Shown here: in pieces, positions 24,105-35,349 of the stretch
How the letters are laid out: the number at the start of each line of letters is the position of its first letter
How positions within the stretch are numbered: position 1 is the stretch's first letter
From: Chlorocebus sabaeus
Taxonomy: Eukaryota > Chordata > Mammalia > Primates > Cercopithecidae
DNA: 64,000 nt
Assembly: GCF_047675955.1 (NCBI RefSeq)
Contig: NW_027327447.1
Coordinates: forward strand, 1-64,000
Direction of reading: 5' to 3'
The notes under the pieces: generated by a model
Told to the model about the DNA's origin: nothing
Databases searched by the model: none
What the model saw: only the letters and a program-made list of their open reading frames with translations
Position numbers and translations under genes: made by a program

Positions 24105-24133
<29 letters not shown>
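24105..24133 (+). repeat. Pure A29 tract
   Basis: Twenty-nine uninterrupted A. It follows non-Alu sequence (TTTCTTGAAAAACACCC), so it is not the tail of the Alu fragment. Such purity suggests a fairly recent retrotransposition tail or microsatellite expansion. Confidence 0.85.
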
Positions 24134-24135
<2 letters not shown>

Positions 24136-24260
24136 AGCAACCAAGCACATCCCTCCTTCCCACTAGAGGCTTCCAGGCTGAAACAGGTTGATACAGGGGG
24201 AGGAGGAGAAGATACGCAACTAAGTCACATTTTGAGATCTGTTTAATAATAATTCTAATT
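24134..24260. other. Short unassigned segment
   Basis: Unique-looking, mixed-composition DNA between the A29 tract and an old L1 3' end. No open frame, repeat family or RNA gene was recognised. Confidence 0.5.
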
Positions 24261-24691
24261 TCATGTTCTCACTTATTTGTGAGATCTAAAAATCAAAACA
24301 ATTGAACTCATGGAGATAGAGAGTAGAAGCATGGTTACCAGAGGCTGGGAAGGGTAGTGGGGGTTTGAGGCAAAGCTGGAGATGGTTAATGGGTACAAAA
24401 AAACAGAAAGAATAAATAAGATCTAGTATTTAATAGCACAACAAGGCGACTATAGTCAGGAATAATTTAACTGTGCATTTGAATATAACTAAAAGAGTCT
24501 AATTGGATTGCTTGTAACACAAAGGATAAATGTTTGAGAGAATGGATACCCCATTTTACATGGTGTGATTATTATTCATTGCATGCCTGAATCAGAACAT
24601 CTCATGCACCCCATAAATACACACATCTACTATATACCCACAAAATTGAAATAAATAATTTTAAAAAATAAAAAATAAAAATAAAAAATAA
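24261..24691 (+). mobile_element. L1: Old LINE-1 3' end (L1MA/L1PB type), 5'-truncated
   Basis: The order TCATGTTCTCACTTATTTGT, GAACTCATGGAGATAGAGAG, GGTTACCAGAGGCTGGGAAG, GGCGACTATAGTCA, CACCCCATAAATACACAC and a degenerate A-rich tail (24655-24691) is that of mammalian-wide to early-primate L1 3'UTRs. It is clearly older than the L1PA element upstream. No coding sequence remains. The subfamily is a judgement by eye. Confidence 0.8.
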
Positions 24692-25411
24692 TCTTCCACT
24701 TATTTTTTAGGAAAAGCACATAACTAAATTGTTACAAAAGGATTGACCAAACGATCCTTTGAACGGTTTGAGTCAGCAGTTGTGGCAGGAATGCGGTTGG
24801 GGGAAATGGGGAGAAGTGAGTGAAGATAAAAGGAATTGGACAAGTGTTGATGTTGGTGAAATGAATGATGAGTACCTAGAGGTAATCCACTATTGTATGC
24901 ATTTGGAATTTATCATAAAAATATTTTTGAAAGAACATATTCACTACTGAAAATTCAAACAAGGGGAAAAAAATTAAAGACCACTTATCATCCTATAATT
25001 TCAAACATTAAAAAGATTTATTATTTTATGAGAAAATTATAGCATTATTATATAAATATGGCATATTAATTTTTAAATAGCATTATACCTGAGCATTTTG
25101 CTAAGTTATTGTAATGTATCAAATATATATTTTACTTATTTTTATAAAAGTGAGACATAAAGTAAGCCTAAAAGAGATATACTAGAATAATAAGTACTAG
25201 AAATATAAAATAATTCTATATAAAATGATTAAATATAAATATGAAAAGAATTATAATTTAATTGCACCAGGAAAAATCATAATTGATTTAAAAAAACTTG
25301 TAAAGTAAAATAGAATTCAAAAAGCTTTAATTGTATTTGTATTTGACACTGTTATACTTAGATTTTTAGCATGATATAATTATGAAAAATATTGAAAGCA
25401 ATGTTATTACC
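24692..25411. other. AT-rich unassigned DNA
   Basis: About 720 bp of mostly AT-rich, non-satellite sequence. The stretch 24750-24950 is less AT-rich and holds a 63-codon open frame (24759-24950) with no recognisable family; its end (TTGGAATTTATCATAAAAAT) vaguely resembles decayed LINE tails. No tRNA, promoter or gene is supported. Confidence 0.5.
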
Positions 25412-25905
25412 TGTGGAAGACATCCGAGTTCTGGAGACATTGGCGACGAATCTGTATAGGTTTGCAGCACCCTCCATTCTTGCTTCCTCAGAAGGAATTC
25501 CACTAAGGGGCATAAGGCAGAAAGTGAGACAGAGGTAATTCTCAGAGCAGGAGTGAAGGTTTATTAAAAGACTTTAAAACAGAAAGGAAAAGAAGGGAAG
25601 TACAACCTGGAAGAGGGCCAAGTGGGATACTTGAGAAGCCAAGTGCATGGCTTGACTTCTTGACTTGGGGTTTTATACATTGGCATACTTCTGGGATCTT
25701 GCCATACTTCTCCTCACTCCTGAGATCTCATTGGGAAGTTGCTGATCAGTTTCAGGTGTTTTCTATTAGAAGCTTGCCTTTCCTTGACACCAGGTATGAC
25801 CAATAACTACTTTAGAGAAACAGTTAACAACCCCTTGACCATCACCTGAGGGTTTCCCAACACATTTGGTGTGTGGAAGAGGGGAGACCTCTCCTGCCCT
25901 GCTCA
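25412..25905 (-). mobile_element. Solo endogenous-retrovirus LTR, antisense
   Basis: Read on the minus strand, this has LTR order. The left part ends in a TATA-like TGTATAAAACC (complement of about 25669-25679). An AATAAA follows about 110 bp downstream (complement of 25560-25565), then a U5-like region of about 150 bp ending TTCCACA at 25412. The 5' end is either the TG complementary to 25904-25905 (LTR of 494 bp; flanks TACC and TACT would be a near 4-bp target duplication) or the TGTTGGG complementary to 25857-25863 (452 bp). No internal retroviral gene adjoins it, so it is a solo LTR. An ERV1-class origin is likely, but I cannot name the family. Confidence 0.72.
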
Positions 25906-26041
25906 TACTTGACTAGCTTTCTACTGCAAAAATATTTCTTGAATATTCTTTATGTACTAAGTAATAAGAATTCTGATATTTCATGAGTGATTGTTACACA
26001 AAATTATATAAATAAAAAAGAAATTAAGCATGTAATATTTT
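25906..26041. other. AT-rich segment ending the non-satellite block
   Basis: Unassigned AT-rich sequence between the LTR and the return of alpha satellite. It contains AATAAA at 26011-26016 and ends with ATGTAATATTTT just before an A9 run. No gene or known repeat was recognised. Confidence 0.55.
26011..26016 (+). promoter_or_regulatory. Candidate polyadenylation signal AATAAA before A9/alpha junction
   Basis: AATAAA is followed 25 nt later by nine A (26042-26050), immediately followed by in-phase alpha satellite (GTGAAAAGAAGCTTTC). This geometry is what the 3' end of a retrotransposed transcript would leave. It may also be coincidence in AT-rich DNA. Confidence 0.45.
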
Positions 26042-26397
26042 AAAAAAAAAGTGAAAAGAAGCTTTCTGAGAAACTGCTTTGTGTTCTGTTAATTCATCTC
26101 AGAGAGTTACAGCTTTCCCCTCAAGAAGCCTTTCGCTAAGACAGTTCTTGTGGAATTTGCAAAGTGATATTTGGAAGGCCATAGAGGGCTATGGTGAAAA
26201 AGGAAATATACTAAGATAAAAACCGAAAAGAAGATTTCTGAGAAACTGCTTTGTGTTCTGATAGTTCATCTCACAGAGTTACAGCTTTCCCCTCAAGAAG
26301 CCGTTCACTAAGACTGTTCTTGTGAAATTTGGAAAGTAATATTTGGAAGCCCATAGAGGGCTATGGTGAAAAAGGAAATAACTTTCCTTAAAAACTG

Positions 26398-26445
26398 GAA
26401 AGAAGCTTTCCCCTCAAGAAGCTTTCCCCTCAAGAAGCCTTTCGC
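26398..26445 (+). repeat. Alpha monomer with 70-bp-class deletion and 16-bp duplication
   Basis: At 26404 the HindIII-site AGCTTT runs directly into CCCCTCAAGAAGC, skipping the usual stretch to the second AGCTTT of ACAGCTTTCCCC. Then CCCCTCAAGAAGCTTT is repeated once before CCTTTCGC. Every monomer contains AGCTTT twice, which explains the deletion by misalignment. Confidence 0.85.
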
Positions 26446-27419
26446 TAAGACTGTTCTTGTGGAATTTGCAAAGTGATATTTGGAAGCCCATAGAGGGCTA
26501 CGGTGAAAAAGGAAATATCTTCCGTTAAAACGTGAAAAGAAGGATTCTGAGAACCTGCTTTGTGTTCTGTTAATTCATCTGACAGAGTTACAGATTTCCC
26601 GTCAAGAAGCCTTTCCCTAAGAGTGTTCTGGTGAAATTTGCAAAGTGACGTTTGGAAGCCCATAGAGGGCTATGGAGAAAAAGGAAATATCCTAAGATAA
26701 AAACTGAAAAGAAGCTTTCTGAGAAACTGCTTTGTGTTCTGTTAATTCATCTCACAGGGTTACAGCTTTCACCTCAAGAAGCCTTTCGCTGGGACTGTTC
26801 TTGTGGAATTTTCAAAGTGATATTTGGAAGCCCATAGAGGGCTATGGTGGAAAAGGAAATATCCTAAGATAAAAACTGAAAAGAAGCCTTCCAAAAAACT
26901 GCATTATGTTCTGTTAATTCATCTCACAGAGATACAGCTTTCTCCTGAAGAAGCTTTTCGCTAAGACTGTTCTTCTGGAATTTGAAAGTGATATTTGGAA
27001 GCCCATAGAGGGCTACGGTGAAAAAGGAAATAACTTCCGTTAAAAACAGGAAAGAAGCTTTCTGAGAAACTGCTTTGTGTTCTGTTAATTCATCTCACAG
27101 AGTTACAGCTTTGCCCTCAAGAAGCCTTTCGCTAAGACTGTTCTTGTGGAATTTGCAAAGTGATATTTGGAAGCCCATAGAGGGCTACGGTGAAAAAGGA
27201 AATAACTTCTGTTAAAAACAGGAAAGAAGCTTTCTGAGAAACTGTTTTGTGTTCTGTTAATTCATCTCACAGAGTTACAGCTTTGCACTCAAGAAGCCTT
27301 TCGCTAAGACTGTTCTTGTGGAATTTGCAAAGTGATATTTGGAAGCCCATAGAGGGCTATGGTGAAAAAGGAAATATCTTCCGTTAAAAAGTGGAAAGAA
27401 GCTTTCTCAGAAACTGCTT

Positions 27420-30400
27420 TGTGTTCTGTTAATTCATCTCACAATGTTTCAAATTTCTCCTCAAGAAACCTTTAGCTACGGCTGATCTTGTGGAATTTGA
27501 AAAGTAATATTTGGAAGCCCATAGGGGGCTATGGTGAAAAAAGGAGATATCCTAAGATAAAAACTGAAAAGAAGCTTTCTGAGAAACTGCTTTGTGTTCT
27601 GTCAGTTTCTCTCACAGAGATACAGCTTTCCCCTAAAGAAGACTTTCGCGATGGCGGTTCTTGTGGAATTTGAAAAGTGACATTTGGACGCCCACGGAGG
27701 GCTACGGTGAAAAAGGAAATATCTTCAGTTAAAAACTGGAAAGAAGATTTCTGAGAAACTGCTTTGTGTTCTGTTAATTCATCTCACAGAGTTACAGCTT
27801 TCTCCTCAAGAAACCTTTCGCTAAGAGTGTTCTTGTGGAATTTGCAAAGGGATATTTGGAAGACCTTAGAAGGTAATGGTGAAAAAGGAAATATACTAAG
27901 ATAAAAACTGAAAAGAAGCTTTCTGAGAAACTGCTTTGTGTTCTCTTCATTGCTCTCAGAGAGGTACAACTTTCCCCTGAAGAAGTCTTTCTCTAAGACT
28001 GATCTTGTGAAAATTGCAAAGTGATGTTTGGAAGCTCATAGGGGCTATGGTGAAAAAGGAAATATACTAAGATAAAAACCGAAAAGAAACTTTCTGAGAA
28101 ACTGCTTAGTGTTCTGTTAGTTCATCTCACAGAGTTACAGCTTTCCCCTCAGGAAGCCGTTCACTAAGACTGGTCTTGTGAAATTTGGAAAGTAATATTT
28201 GGAAGCCCATAGAGGGCTATGGTGAAAAAGAAAATATCTTCCATAAAAAGCTGTAAAGAATCTTTCTGAGAAACTGCCTTGTGTTCTGTTAATTCATGTC
28301 ACAGAGTTACAGCTTTCCACTCTAGAAGCCTTTCCCTAAGACTGTTCTGTGGAATTTTCAAAGAGATATTTGGAAGCCCATAGAGAGCTATGATGAAAAA
28401 GGAAATATCTTCCTTTAAAAGCTGGAAAGAAGCTTTCTGAGAGACAGCTTTGTGTTCCATTAATTTATCTCACAGAGTTACAGCTTTCCCCTCAAGAAGC
28501 CTTTCGCTAAGACTGTTTTTGTGGAATTTGCAAAGTGCTATTTGGAAGCCCTTAAAGGGCCATGATGAAAAAGGAAATATCTTCAGTTAAAAACTGAAAA
28601 GAAGCTTTCTGAGAGACTGCTTTGTATTCTCTTAATTCAGCTCACACAATTACAGCTTTCCCCTCAAGAAGCCTTTCGCTAAGACTGTTCTTGTGGAATT
28701 TGCAAAGTGATATTTCAAAAACCGTAGAGGGCTATGGTGAAAATGGAAATATCCTAAGATAAAAAACGAAAAGAAGCTTTCTGAGAAACTGCTTTGTATT
28801 CTGTTAATTCATCTCACAGTGTTACAAATATATCCTCAAGAAACTTTTAGCTAAGTCTGGTCTTGTGGAATTTGAAAAGTGATATTTGGAAGCCCATAGG
28901 TGGCTATGGTGAAAAAGGAAATATCTTCCGTTAAAATCTGGAAAGAAGATTTCTGAGAAACTACTTTTTGTTCTGTTAATTCATCTCAGAGACTTACAGC
29001 TTTCACCTCATGAAGCCTTTTCCTACGGCTGTTCTTGTGGAATTTGCAAAGTGATATTTGTAAGCCCACAGAGGGCTATGGTGAAAAAGGAGATATCCTA
29101 AGATAAAAACTGAAAAGAAGCTTTCTGAGAAACTGCTTTGTGTTCTGCCAATTTATCTCACAGAGTTACAGCTTTCACCTCAAAAAGAATATCGCGAAGG
29201 CGGTTCTTGTGGAATTTGCAATGTGACATTCGGAAGCCCATGGAGGGATATGGTGAAAAAGGAAATATCTTCAGTTAAAAACTGGAAAGAAGCTTTCTGA
29301 GAAACTGCTTTGTGTTCTGTTAATTCATCTCAGAGAGGTACAGCTTTCCCCTCAAGAAGTCTTTCTCTAAGACTGTTCTTGTGGAAATTGCAAAGTGATG
29401 TTTGGAAGCTCATAGGGGCTATGGTGAAAAAGGAAATATACTAAGATAAAAACCGAAAAGAAACTTTCTGAGAAACTGCTTAGTGTTCTGTTAGTTCATC
29501 TCACAGAGTTATAACTTTCCCCTCAAGAAGCCGTTCACTAAGACTGTTCTTGTGAAATTTGGAAAGTAATATTTGGAAGCCCATAGAAGGCTATGGTGAA
29601 AAAGAAAATATCTTCCATTAAAAACTGTAAAGAATCTTTCTGAGAAACTGCCTTGTGTTCTGTTAATTCATGTCACAGAGTTACAGCTTTCCACTCAAGA
29701 AGCCGTTCCCTAAGACTCTTCTTGTGGAATTTGCAAAGTGATACTTGGAAGCCCATAGAGGGCTATGGTGAAAAAGGAAATATCTACCTTTAAAAGCTGG
29801 AAAGAAGCTTTCTGAGAGACAGCTTTGTGTTCCATTAATTCGTCTCACAGAGTTACAGCATTCCCCTCAAGAAGCCTTTCGCTAACACTGTTCTTGTTGA
29901 ATTTGCAAAGTGACATTTGGAAGCCCATAAAGGGCCATGGTGAAAAAGGAAATATCTTCAGTTAAAAACTGGAAAGAAGCTTTCTGAGAGACTGCTTTGT
30001 ATTCTCTTAATTCATCTCACACAATTGCAGCTTTCCCCTCAAGAAGCCTTTCGCTATGACTGCTCTTTTGGAATTTGCAGAGTGATATTTGGAAGCCCAT
30101 AGATGGCTATGGTGAAAAAAGAAATATCTTCCGTTAAAAACTTGCAAGAAGATTTCTGAGAAACTGCTTTGTGTTCTGTTAATTCATCTCACAGTGTTAC
30201 AGCTTTCCCCTCACGAAGCCTGTAGTTAAATCTGTTCTTGTCGAATTTGCAAAGTGATATTTGGAAGCCCATAGAGGTCTATGGTGAAAAAGGAAATATC
30301 CTAAGATTGAAACTGAAAATATACTTTCTGAGAAACTGCTTTGTGTTCTGTTAATTCATCTCACAGAGTTACAGCTTTCCAGTCAAGAAGCCTTTCGCTA

Positions 30401-30560
30401 AGACGGTTCTTGTGGAATTTGCAAAGTGATATTTCGAAGACCATAGAGGACTATGGTGAAAATGGAAATATCCTAAGATAAAAAGTGAAAAGAAGCTTTC
30501 CGAGAAACTGCTTTGTGTTCTGTTTATTCATCTCACAGTGTTACAAATTTCTCCTCAAGA
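27420..30560 (+). repeat. Tandem higher-order-like domain, period about 1,374 bp (eight monomers)
   Basis: A marker monomer (TTACAAAT...TCCTCAAGAAAC, TTTAGCTA, TGGAATTTGAAAAGTG) occurs near 27450, 28815 and 30537. GGAAGCTCATAGGGGCTATGG occurs at about 28030 and 29404, giving 1,374 bp, eight monomers. Other shared marks are TGTTCCATTAAT, TATTCTCTTAATTC with CACACAATT, and CCATTAAAAACTG or CCATAAAAAGCTG. The second copy has two extra monomers. A third, distant copy is at 48320-49640. Confidence 0.78.
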
Positions 30561-31480
30561 AACCTTTAGCTAAGGCTGATCTTGTGGAATTTGAAAAGTG
30601 ATACTTGGAAGCCCATAGGAGGCTATTGTGAAAAAGGAAGTATCTTCCGTTAAAATCTAGAAAGAAGATTTCTAAGAGACTGCTTTGTTCTCTGTTAATT
30701 CATCTCACACAGTTACAGCTTTCCCCTCAAGAAACCGTTCACTGAGACTGTTCTTGTGGAATTTGCGAAGTGATATTGGAAGACCATAGATGGTTATGGC
30801 GAAAAAGGAAATATCCTAAGAAAAAAACCGAAAAGGAGCTTTCTCAGAAACTGCATTGTGTTCTCTTAATTCATCTCACAGAATTTTAACTTTCCCCTCA
30901 AGAAGCCTATCAGTAAGACTGTTCCTGTGGAATTTTCAAAGTCATATTTGGAAGCCAATAGAGGGCTATGGTGAAAAAGGAAATATCTTCCGTTAAAAAC
31001 TGGAAAGAAGCTCTCTGAGAAACTGCTTTGTGTTCTCTCAATTCATCTCACAGAGTTACATCTTTCTCCTCAAGAAGCCTTTCCCAAGGACTGTTCTTGT
31101 GGAACTGGCAAAGTGATATTTGGAAGCGCATAGAAGGCAATGGTGAAAAAGGAAATATCCTAAGATAAAAACGAAAACTAGCTTTCTGAGAATCTGCTTT
31201 GTGTTCTTTTAATTCATTTCACAGAGTTGCAGCTTTCCCCTCAAGATGCCTTTCCCTGAGACTGTTCTTGAGGAATTTGCAAAGAGATATTTGGAAGCCC
31301 AAAGAGGGCTATGGTTAAAAACGAAATATCCTAAGATAAAAACTGAAAAGAAGCTTTCTGAGGAACTGCTTTATGTTCTGTTAATTCATCTCAGAGATTT
31401 ACAGCTTTCCGTTCAAGAAGCCTTTCGCAAAGACTGTTCTTTTGGAATTGGCAAAGTGATATTTGGAAGGCCATAGAGAG
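30535..31480 (+). repeat. Block paralogous to 55450-56750
   Basis: Shared in order: GAAGTATCTTCCGTTAAAAT, AAACCGTTCACTGAGAC, GGAAGACCATAGATGGTTAT, TTCTCAGAAAC(T/C)GCATTG, CCTATCAGTAAGACTG, AAAGTCATATTTGG, GGAAGCGCATAGA, GTTAAAAACGAAATATCC and AATTGGCAAAGTGATATTTG. The right copy has about two extra monomers in the middle. A partial third copy ends near 50060. Confidence 0.75.
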
Positions 31481-31498
31481 CTATGGTGCTCTCTAAGA

Positions 31499-31580
31499 AA
31501 AAATATCCTAAGATAAAATATCCTAAGATATCCTAAGATAAAATATCCTAAGATAAAACTGAAATATCCTAAGATAAAAA
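31499..31580 (+). repeat. Local expansion of a 10-20-bp motif inside an alpha monomer
   Basis: TATCCTAAGATA, normally once per monomer, occurs five times, at 31504, 31519, 31529, 31544 and 31564, with spacings of 15, 10, 15 and 20 bp. It lies after an aberrant GGTGCTCTCTAAG joint. This is a short slippage-type amplification. Confidence 0.92.
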
Positions 31581-34500
31581 CTGAAAAGAAGCTTTCTGAG
31601 AACTGCTTTATGTTCTCTTAATTCATCTCAGAGATTTACAGCTTTACGTTCAAGAATCCTTTCGCAAAGACTGTTCTGTTGGAATTGGCAAAGGGATATT
31701 TGGAAGGCCAAAGAGAGCTATGGTGCATATGGAAATATCCTAAGATAAAAACCGAAAACAAGCTTTCTGAGAAACTGCTTTGTGTTCTGTTAATTCATCT
31801 CAGAGAGTTACAGCTTTCTCCTCGAGAAGCCCTTCGCTAAGACTGTTCTTGTGAAATTTGCAAACTGATATATGGAAGCCCATAGAAGGCTATGGTAATA
31901 AAGGAAATAACTTCGGTTAAAAACTGGAAAGAAGCTTTCTGAGAAACTACTTTGTGTTCTGTTAATTCATCTCACATTGTTACATCTTTCCCTTCAAGAA
32001 GCCTTCCCCTAAGACTGTTCTTGTGGAATTTGCTAAGTGATATTTGGAAGCCCTTAGAGAGCTATGGTGAAAAAGAAAATATCGTAACATAAAAACCGAA
32101 AAGATGCTTTCTGAAAAACTGCACTGTGTTATCTTAATTCATCTCACAGAGTTATAGCTTTCCCCTCAAGAAGTCGTTCACTAACACTGTACTTCTGTAA
32201 TTTGCAAAGTCATATTTGGAAGCCCACAGAGGGCTACGGTGAAAAAGGAAATCTCTTCCGTTAAAAACCGTAAAGAAGCTTTCTGAGAAACTGCTTGGTG
32301 TTCTGTTATTTCATCTCACAGTGCTACAGCTCTCCCCTCAAGAAGCCTTTCGCTAAGACTGTTCTGGTGGAATATTTAAAGTGATATTTGGAAGCCCATA
32401 GGGGCCTATGGTGAAAAACGAAATATCTTCATTTACAAACTGGAAAGAAGCTTTCTGAGAAACTGCTTTGTGTTCTGTTAGTTCATCTCACAGAGTTATA
32501 GCTTTCACAGCAAGAAGCCTTTCAGTAAGACTGTTCTTGTGGAATTTGCAAAGTGATATTTGGAAACCCGTAGAGGGTTATGGTGAAAAAGGAAATATCC
32601 TAAGATAGAAACTGAAAAGAAGCTTTCTGAGAAACTGCCTTGTCTTCTGTTAATTGATCTCACAGAGTTACAGCTTTCCCCTCAAGAAACTTTTCGCTAA
32701 GGCTGTTCTTGTGGAATTTTCAAAATGATATTTGGAAGCCTATAGAGGGCTATGGTAAAGAAGGAAATATCTTCAGTTAAAAACTGGAAAGAACCTTTCT
32801 GAGAAACTCCTTTGCGTTGTGTTAATTCATCTCTCAGAGTTGCAACTTTGCCCTGGAGATGCCTTTCGCTAAGACTGCTCTTGTGAAATTTGCAAAGTGA
32901 TATTTAGAAGACCTTAGAGGGCTATGGAATAAGGAAATATCCTAAGATAAACACTGAAAAGAAGCTTTCTGAGAAACTGCTTTGTGTTCTGCTAAGTCAT
33001 CTCACAGAGTTACAGCTTTCCCCTCAAGAGGCCTTTCGCTAAGACTGTTCTTGTGGAATTTGCAAAGTGATATTTGGGAGCCCATAGTGGGCTATGGTGA
33101 AAAACGAAACAACTTCAGTTAAAAAGTGGAAAGAAGCTTTCTGACAAAATGCTTTGTGTTCTATTAATTCATCTCACAGAATTTCGGTTCTCCCCTCAAG
33201 AAGTCTTTCCGTGAGACAGTTCTTGTGGAATTTACAAAGTGATATTTGGAAGCCCATAGAGGGCTATGGTAAAAAAGGAAATATCTTCAGTTGAAAACTG
33301 GAAAGAAGATTTCTGACAAACTGCTTTGTGTTCTGTTAATTCATCTCACAGAATTACAGCTTTCCCCTCAAGAAGTCTTTCGCTAAGACTGTTCTTGTGT
33401 AATTTGCAAAGTGATATTTGGAAGCCCATAAAGGGGTATGGTGAAAAAGCAAATATCCTATGATTAAAAACTGAAAAGAAGCTTTCTGAGAAACTGCTTT
33501 GTGTTCTGTTAATTCATCTCACAGAGTTATAGCTTTCCCATCAAGAAGCCTTTCGGTAAGAATCTTCTTGTGACATTTGCAAAGTGATATTTGGAAGCCC
33601 ATAGAGGGCTATGGTGAAAAAGGAAATATCCTAAGATAAAAACTGAAAGAAGCTTTCTGAGAAACTGCATTGTGTTCTGTTAATTCATCTCACAGAGTTA
33701 CAGCTTTCTCCACAAGAAGCCTTTCGCTAAGACTGTTCTTGCGGAATATGCAAAGTGATATTTGGAAGCCCATAGGGGGCTATGGTGAAAAAGGAAATAT
33801 CCTAAGATAGAAACTGAAAAGGAACTATCTGAGAAACGGCTATGTGTTGTGTTAATTCATCTAACAGAGTTACAGCTTTCCCCTCAAGAAGCCTTTCGCT
33901 AAGACTGTTCTTGTGGAATTGGGAAAGTTATATTTCAAAGACCATAGAGGGCTATGGTGAAAATGGAATTATTCTGAGATAAAAACCGAAAAGAAGCTTT
34001 CTGAGCAACTGCTTTGTGTTCTGTTAATTCATCTCACACTGTTACAAACTTCTCCTCAAGAAACCTTTAGCTAAAGCTGATCTTGTGGAATTTGAAAAGT
34101 GATATTTGGAAGCCCATAGGGGGCTATGGTGAAAAAGGAAGTATCTTCTGTTAAAAACTGGAAAGAAGTTTTCTGAGAAACTGCTTTGTGTTCTGTTAAT
34201 TTATCTTACAGAGTTAAAGCTTTCCCTTCAAGAAACCTTTCTCTAAGGCTGTTCTTGTGTAATTTGCAAAGTGATATTTGGAAGCCCATAGAGGGTTATG
34301 GTGATAAAGGAAATATCTTCAGTTAAAAACTGGAAAGAAGATTACTGAAAAACTGCTTTGTGATCTGTTAATTCATCTCACAGAGTTACAGCTTTCCCTT
34401 CAAGACGCCTTTCGGGAAGACTGTTCTTGTGGAATTTGCAAACTGATATTTGGACGCCCATAGAGGGCTATGGTGAAAAAGGAAATATCCTCAGTTAAAA

Positions 34501-35349
34501 ACTGGAAAGAAGCTTTCTGAGGAACTGCTTTGTGTTCTGTTAATTCACATCACGGAGTTACAGCTTTCCCCTCAAGAAATCTTTCACTAAGACACTTCTT
34601 GTGGAATTTGCAAAGTGGTATTTGGAAGCCATTAGAGGGCTATAGTGAAAAAGGAAATATCCTCAGTTAAAAAGTTGAAAGAAGATTTCTGAGAAACTGC
34701 TTTGTGTTTTGTTAATTCATCTCACAGAGTTACAGCTTTCCGCTCAAGATGCCTTTCGCTAAGACTGTTCCTCTGGAATATGCAAAGTGTTATTTTGGAG
34801 CCCATAGGGGGCTACGGTGAAAAGGAAATATCTTCCGTTTAAAACTGGAAAGAAGCTTTTTGAGAATCTGCTTTGTGTTCTTTAAATTCATCTCACAGAG
34901 TAACAGCTTTCCCCTCTATAAGTCTTTCGTTAAGACTGTTCTTGTGGAATTTGCAAAGTGATATTGGGAAGCCCATAGAAGGCTATGGTGAAAAAGGAAA
35001 AATCTTCCGTTAAAACTCTGAAGAAGCATTCTGTGAAACTGCCGTGTGTTCTGATAATGCATCTCACCGAGTTACAGCTTTCCCCTCAAGAAGCCTTCGC
35101 AAACTCTGTTCTTGTGGGATTTTCTAAGTGATATTTGGAAGCCCATAGAGGGCTGTGGGGAAAACGGAAATATCTTCGGCTGAAAACTGCAAAGAAGCTT
35201 TTTGAGAAACAGCTCTGTGTTCTGTTAATTCATTTCAGAGAGTTACAGCTTTCCGCTCCAGAAGCCTTTCGCTAAGACTGCTCTTTTGGAATTTGCAAAG
35301 TGATATTTGGAAGCCCTTAGAGGGCTATGGTGAAAAAGGAAATATCTTC

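Noticed and set aside
23514..24163. Minus-strand open frames over the L1 3'UTR and the A29 tract
   Set aside because: One reads the L1 3'UTR in antisense, the other includes a poly-Phe run from the A tract; neither resembles a protein.
24759..24950. 63-codon plus-strand open frame in AT-rich DNA
   Set aside because: No recognisable domain, no promoter and decayed surroundings; length is compatible with chance.
25412..25905. Possible full endogenous retrovirus
   Set aside because: Only one LTR-like segment is present, with no gag, pol or env traces on either side; a solo LTR fits.
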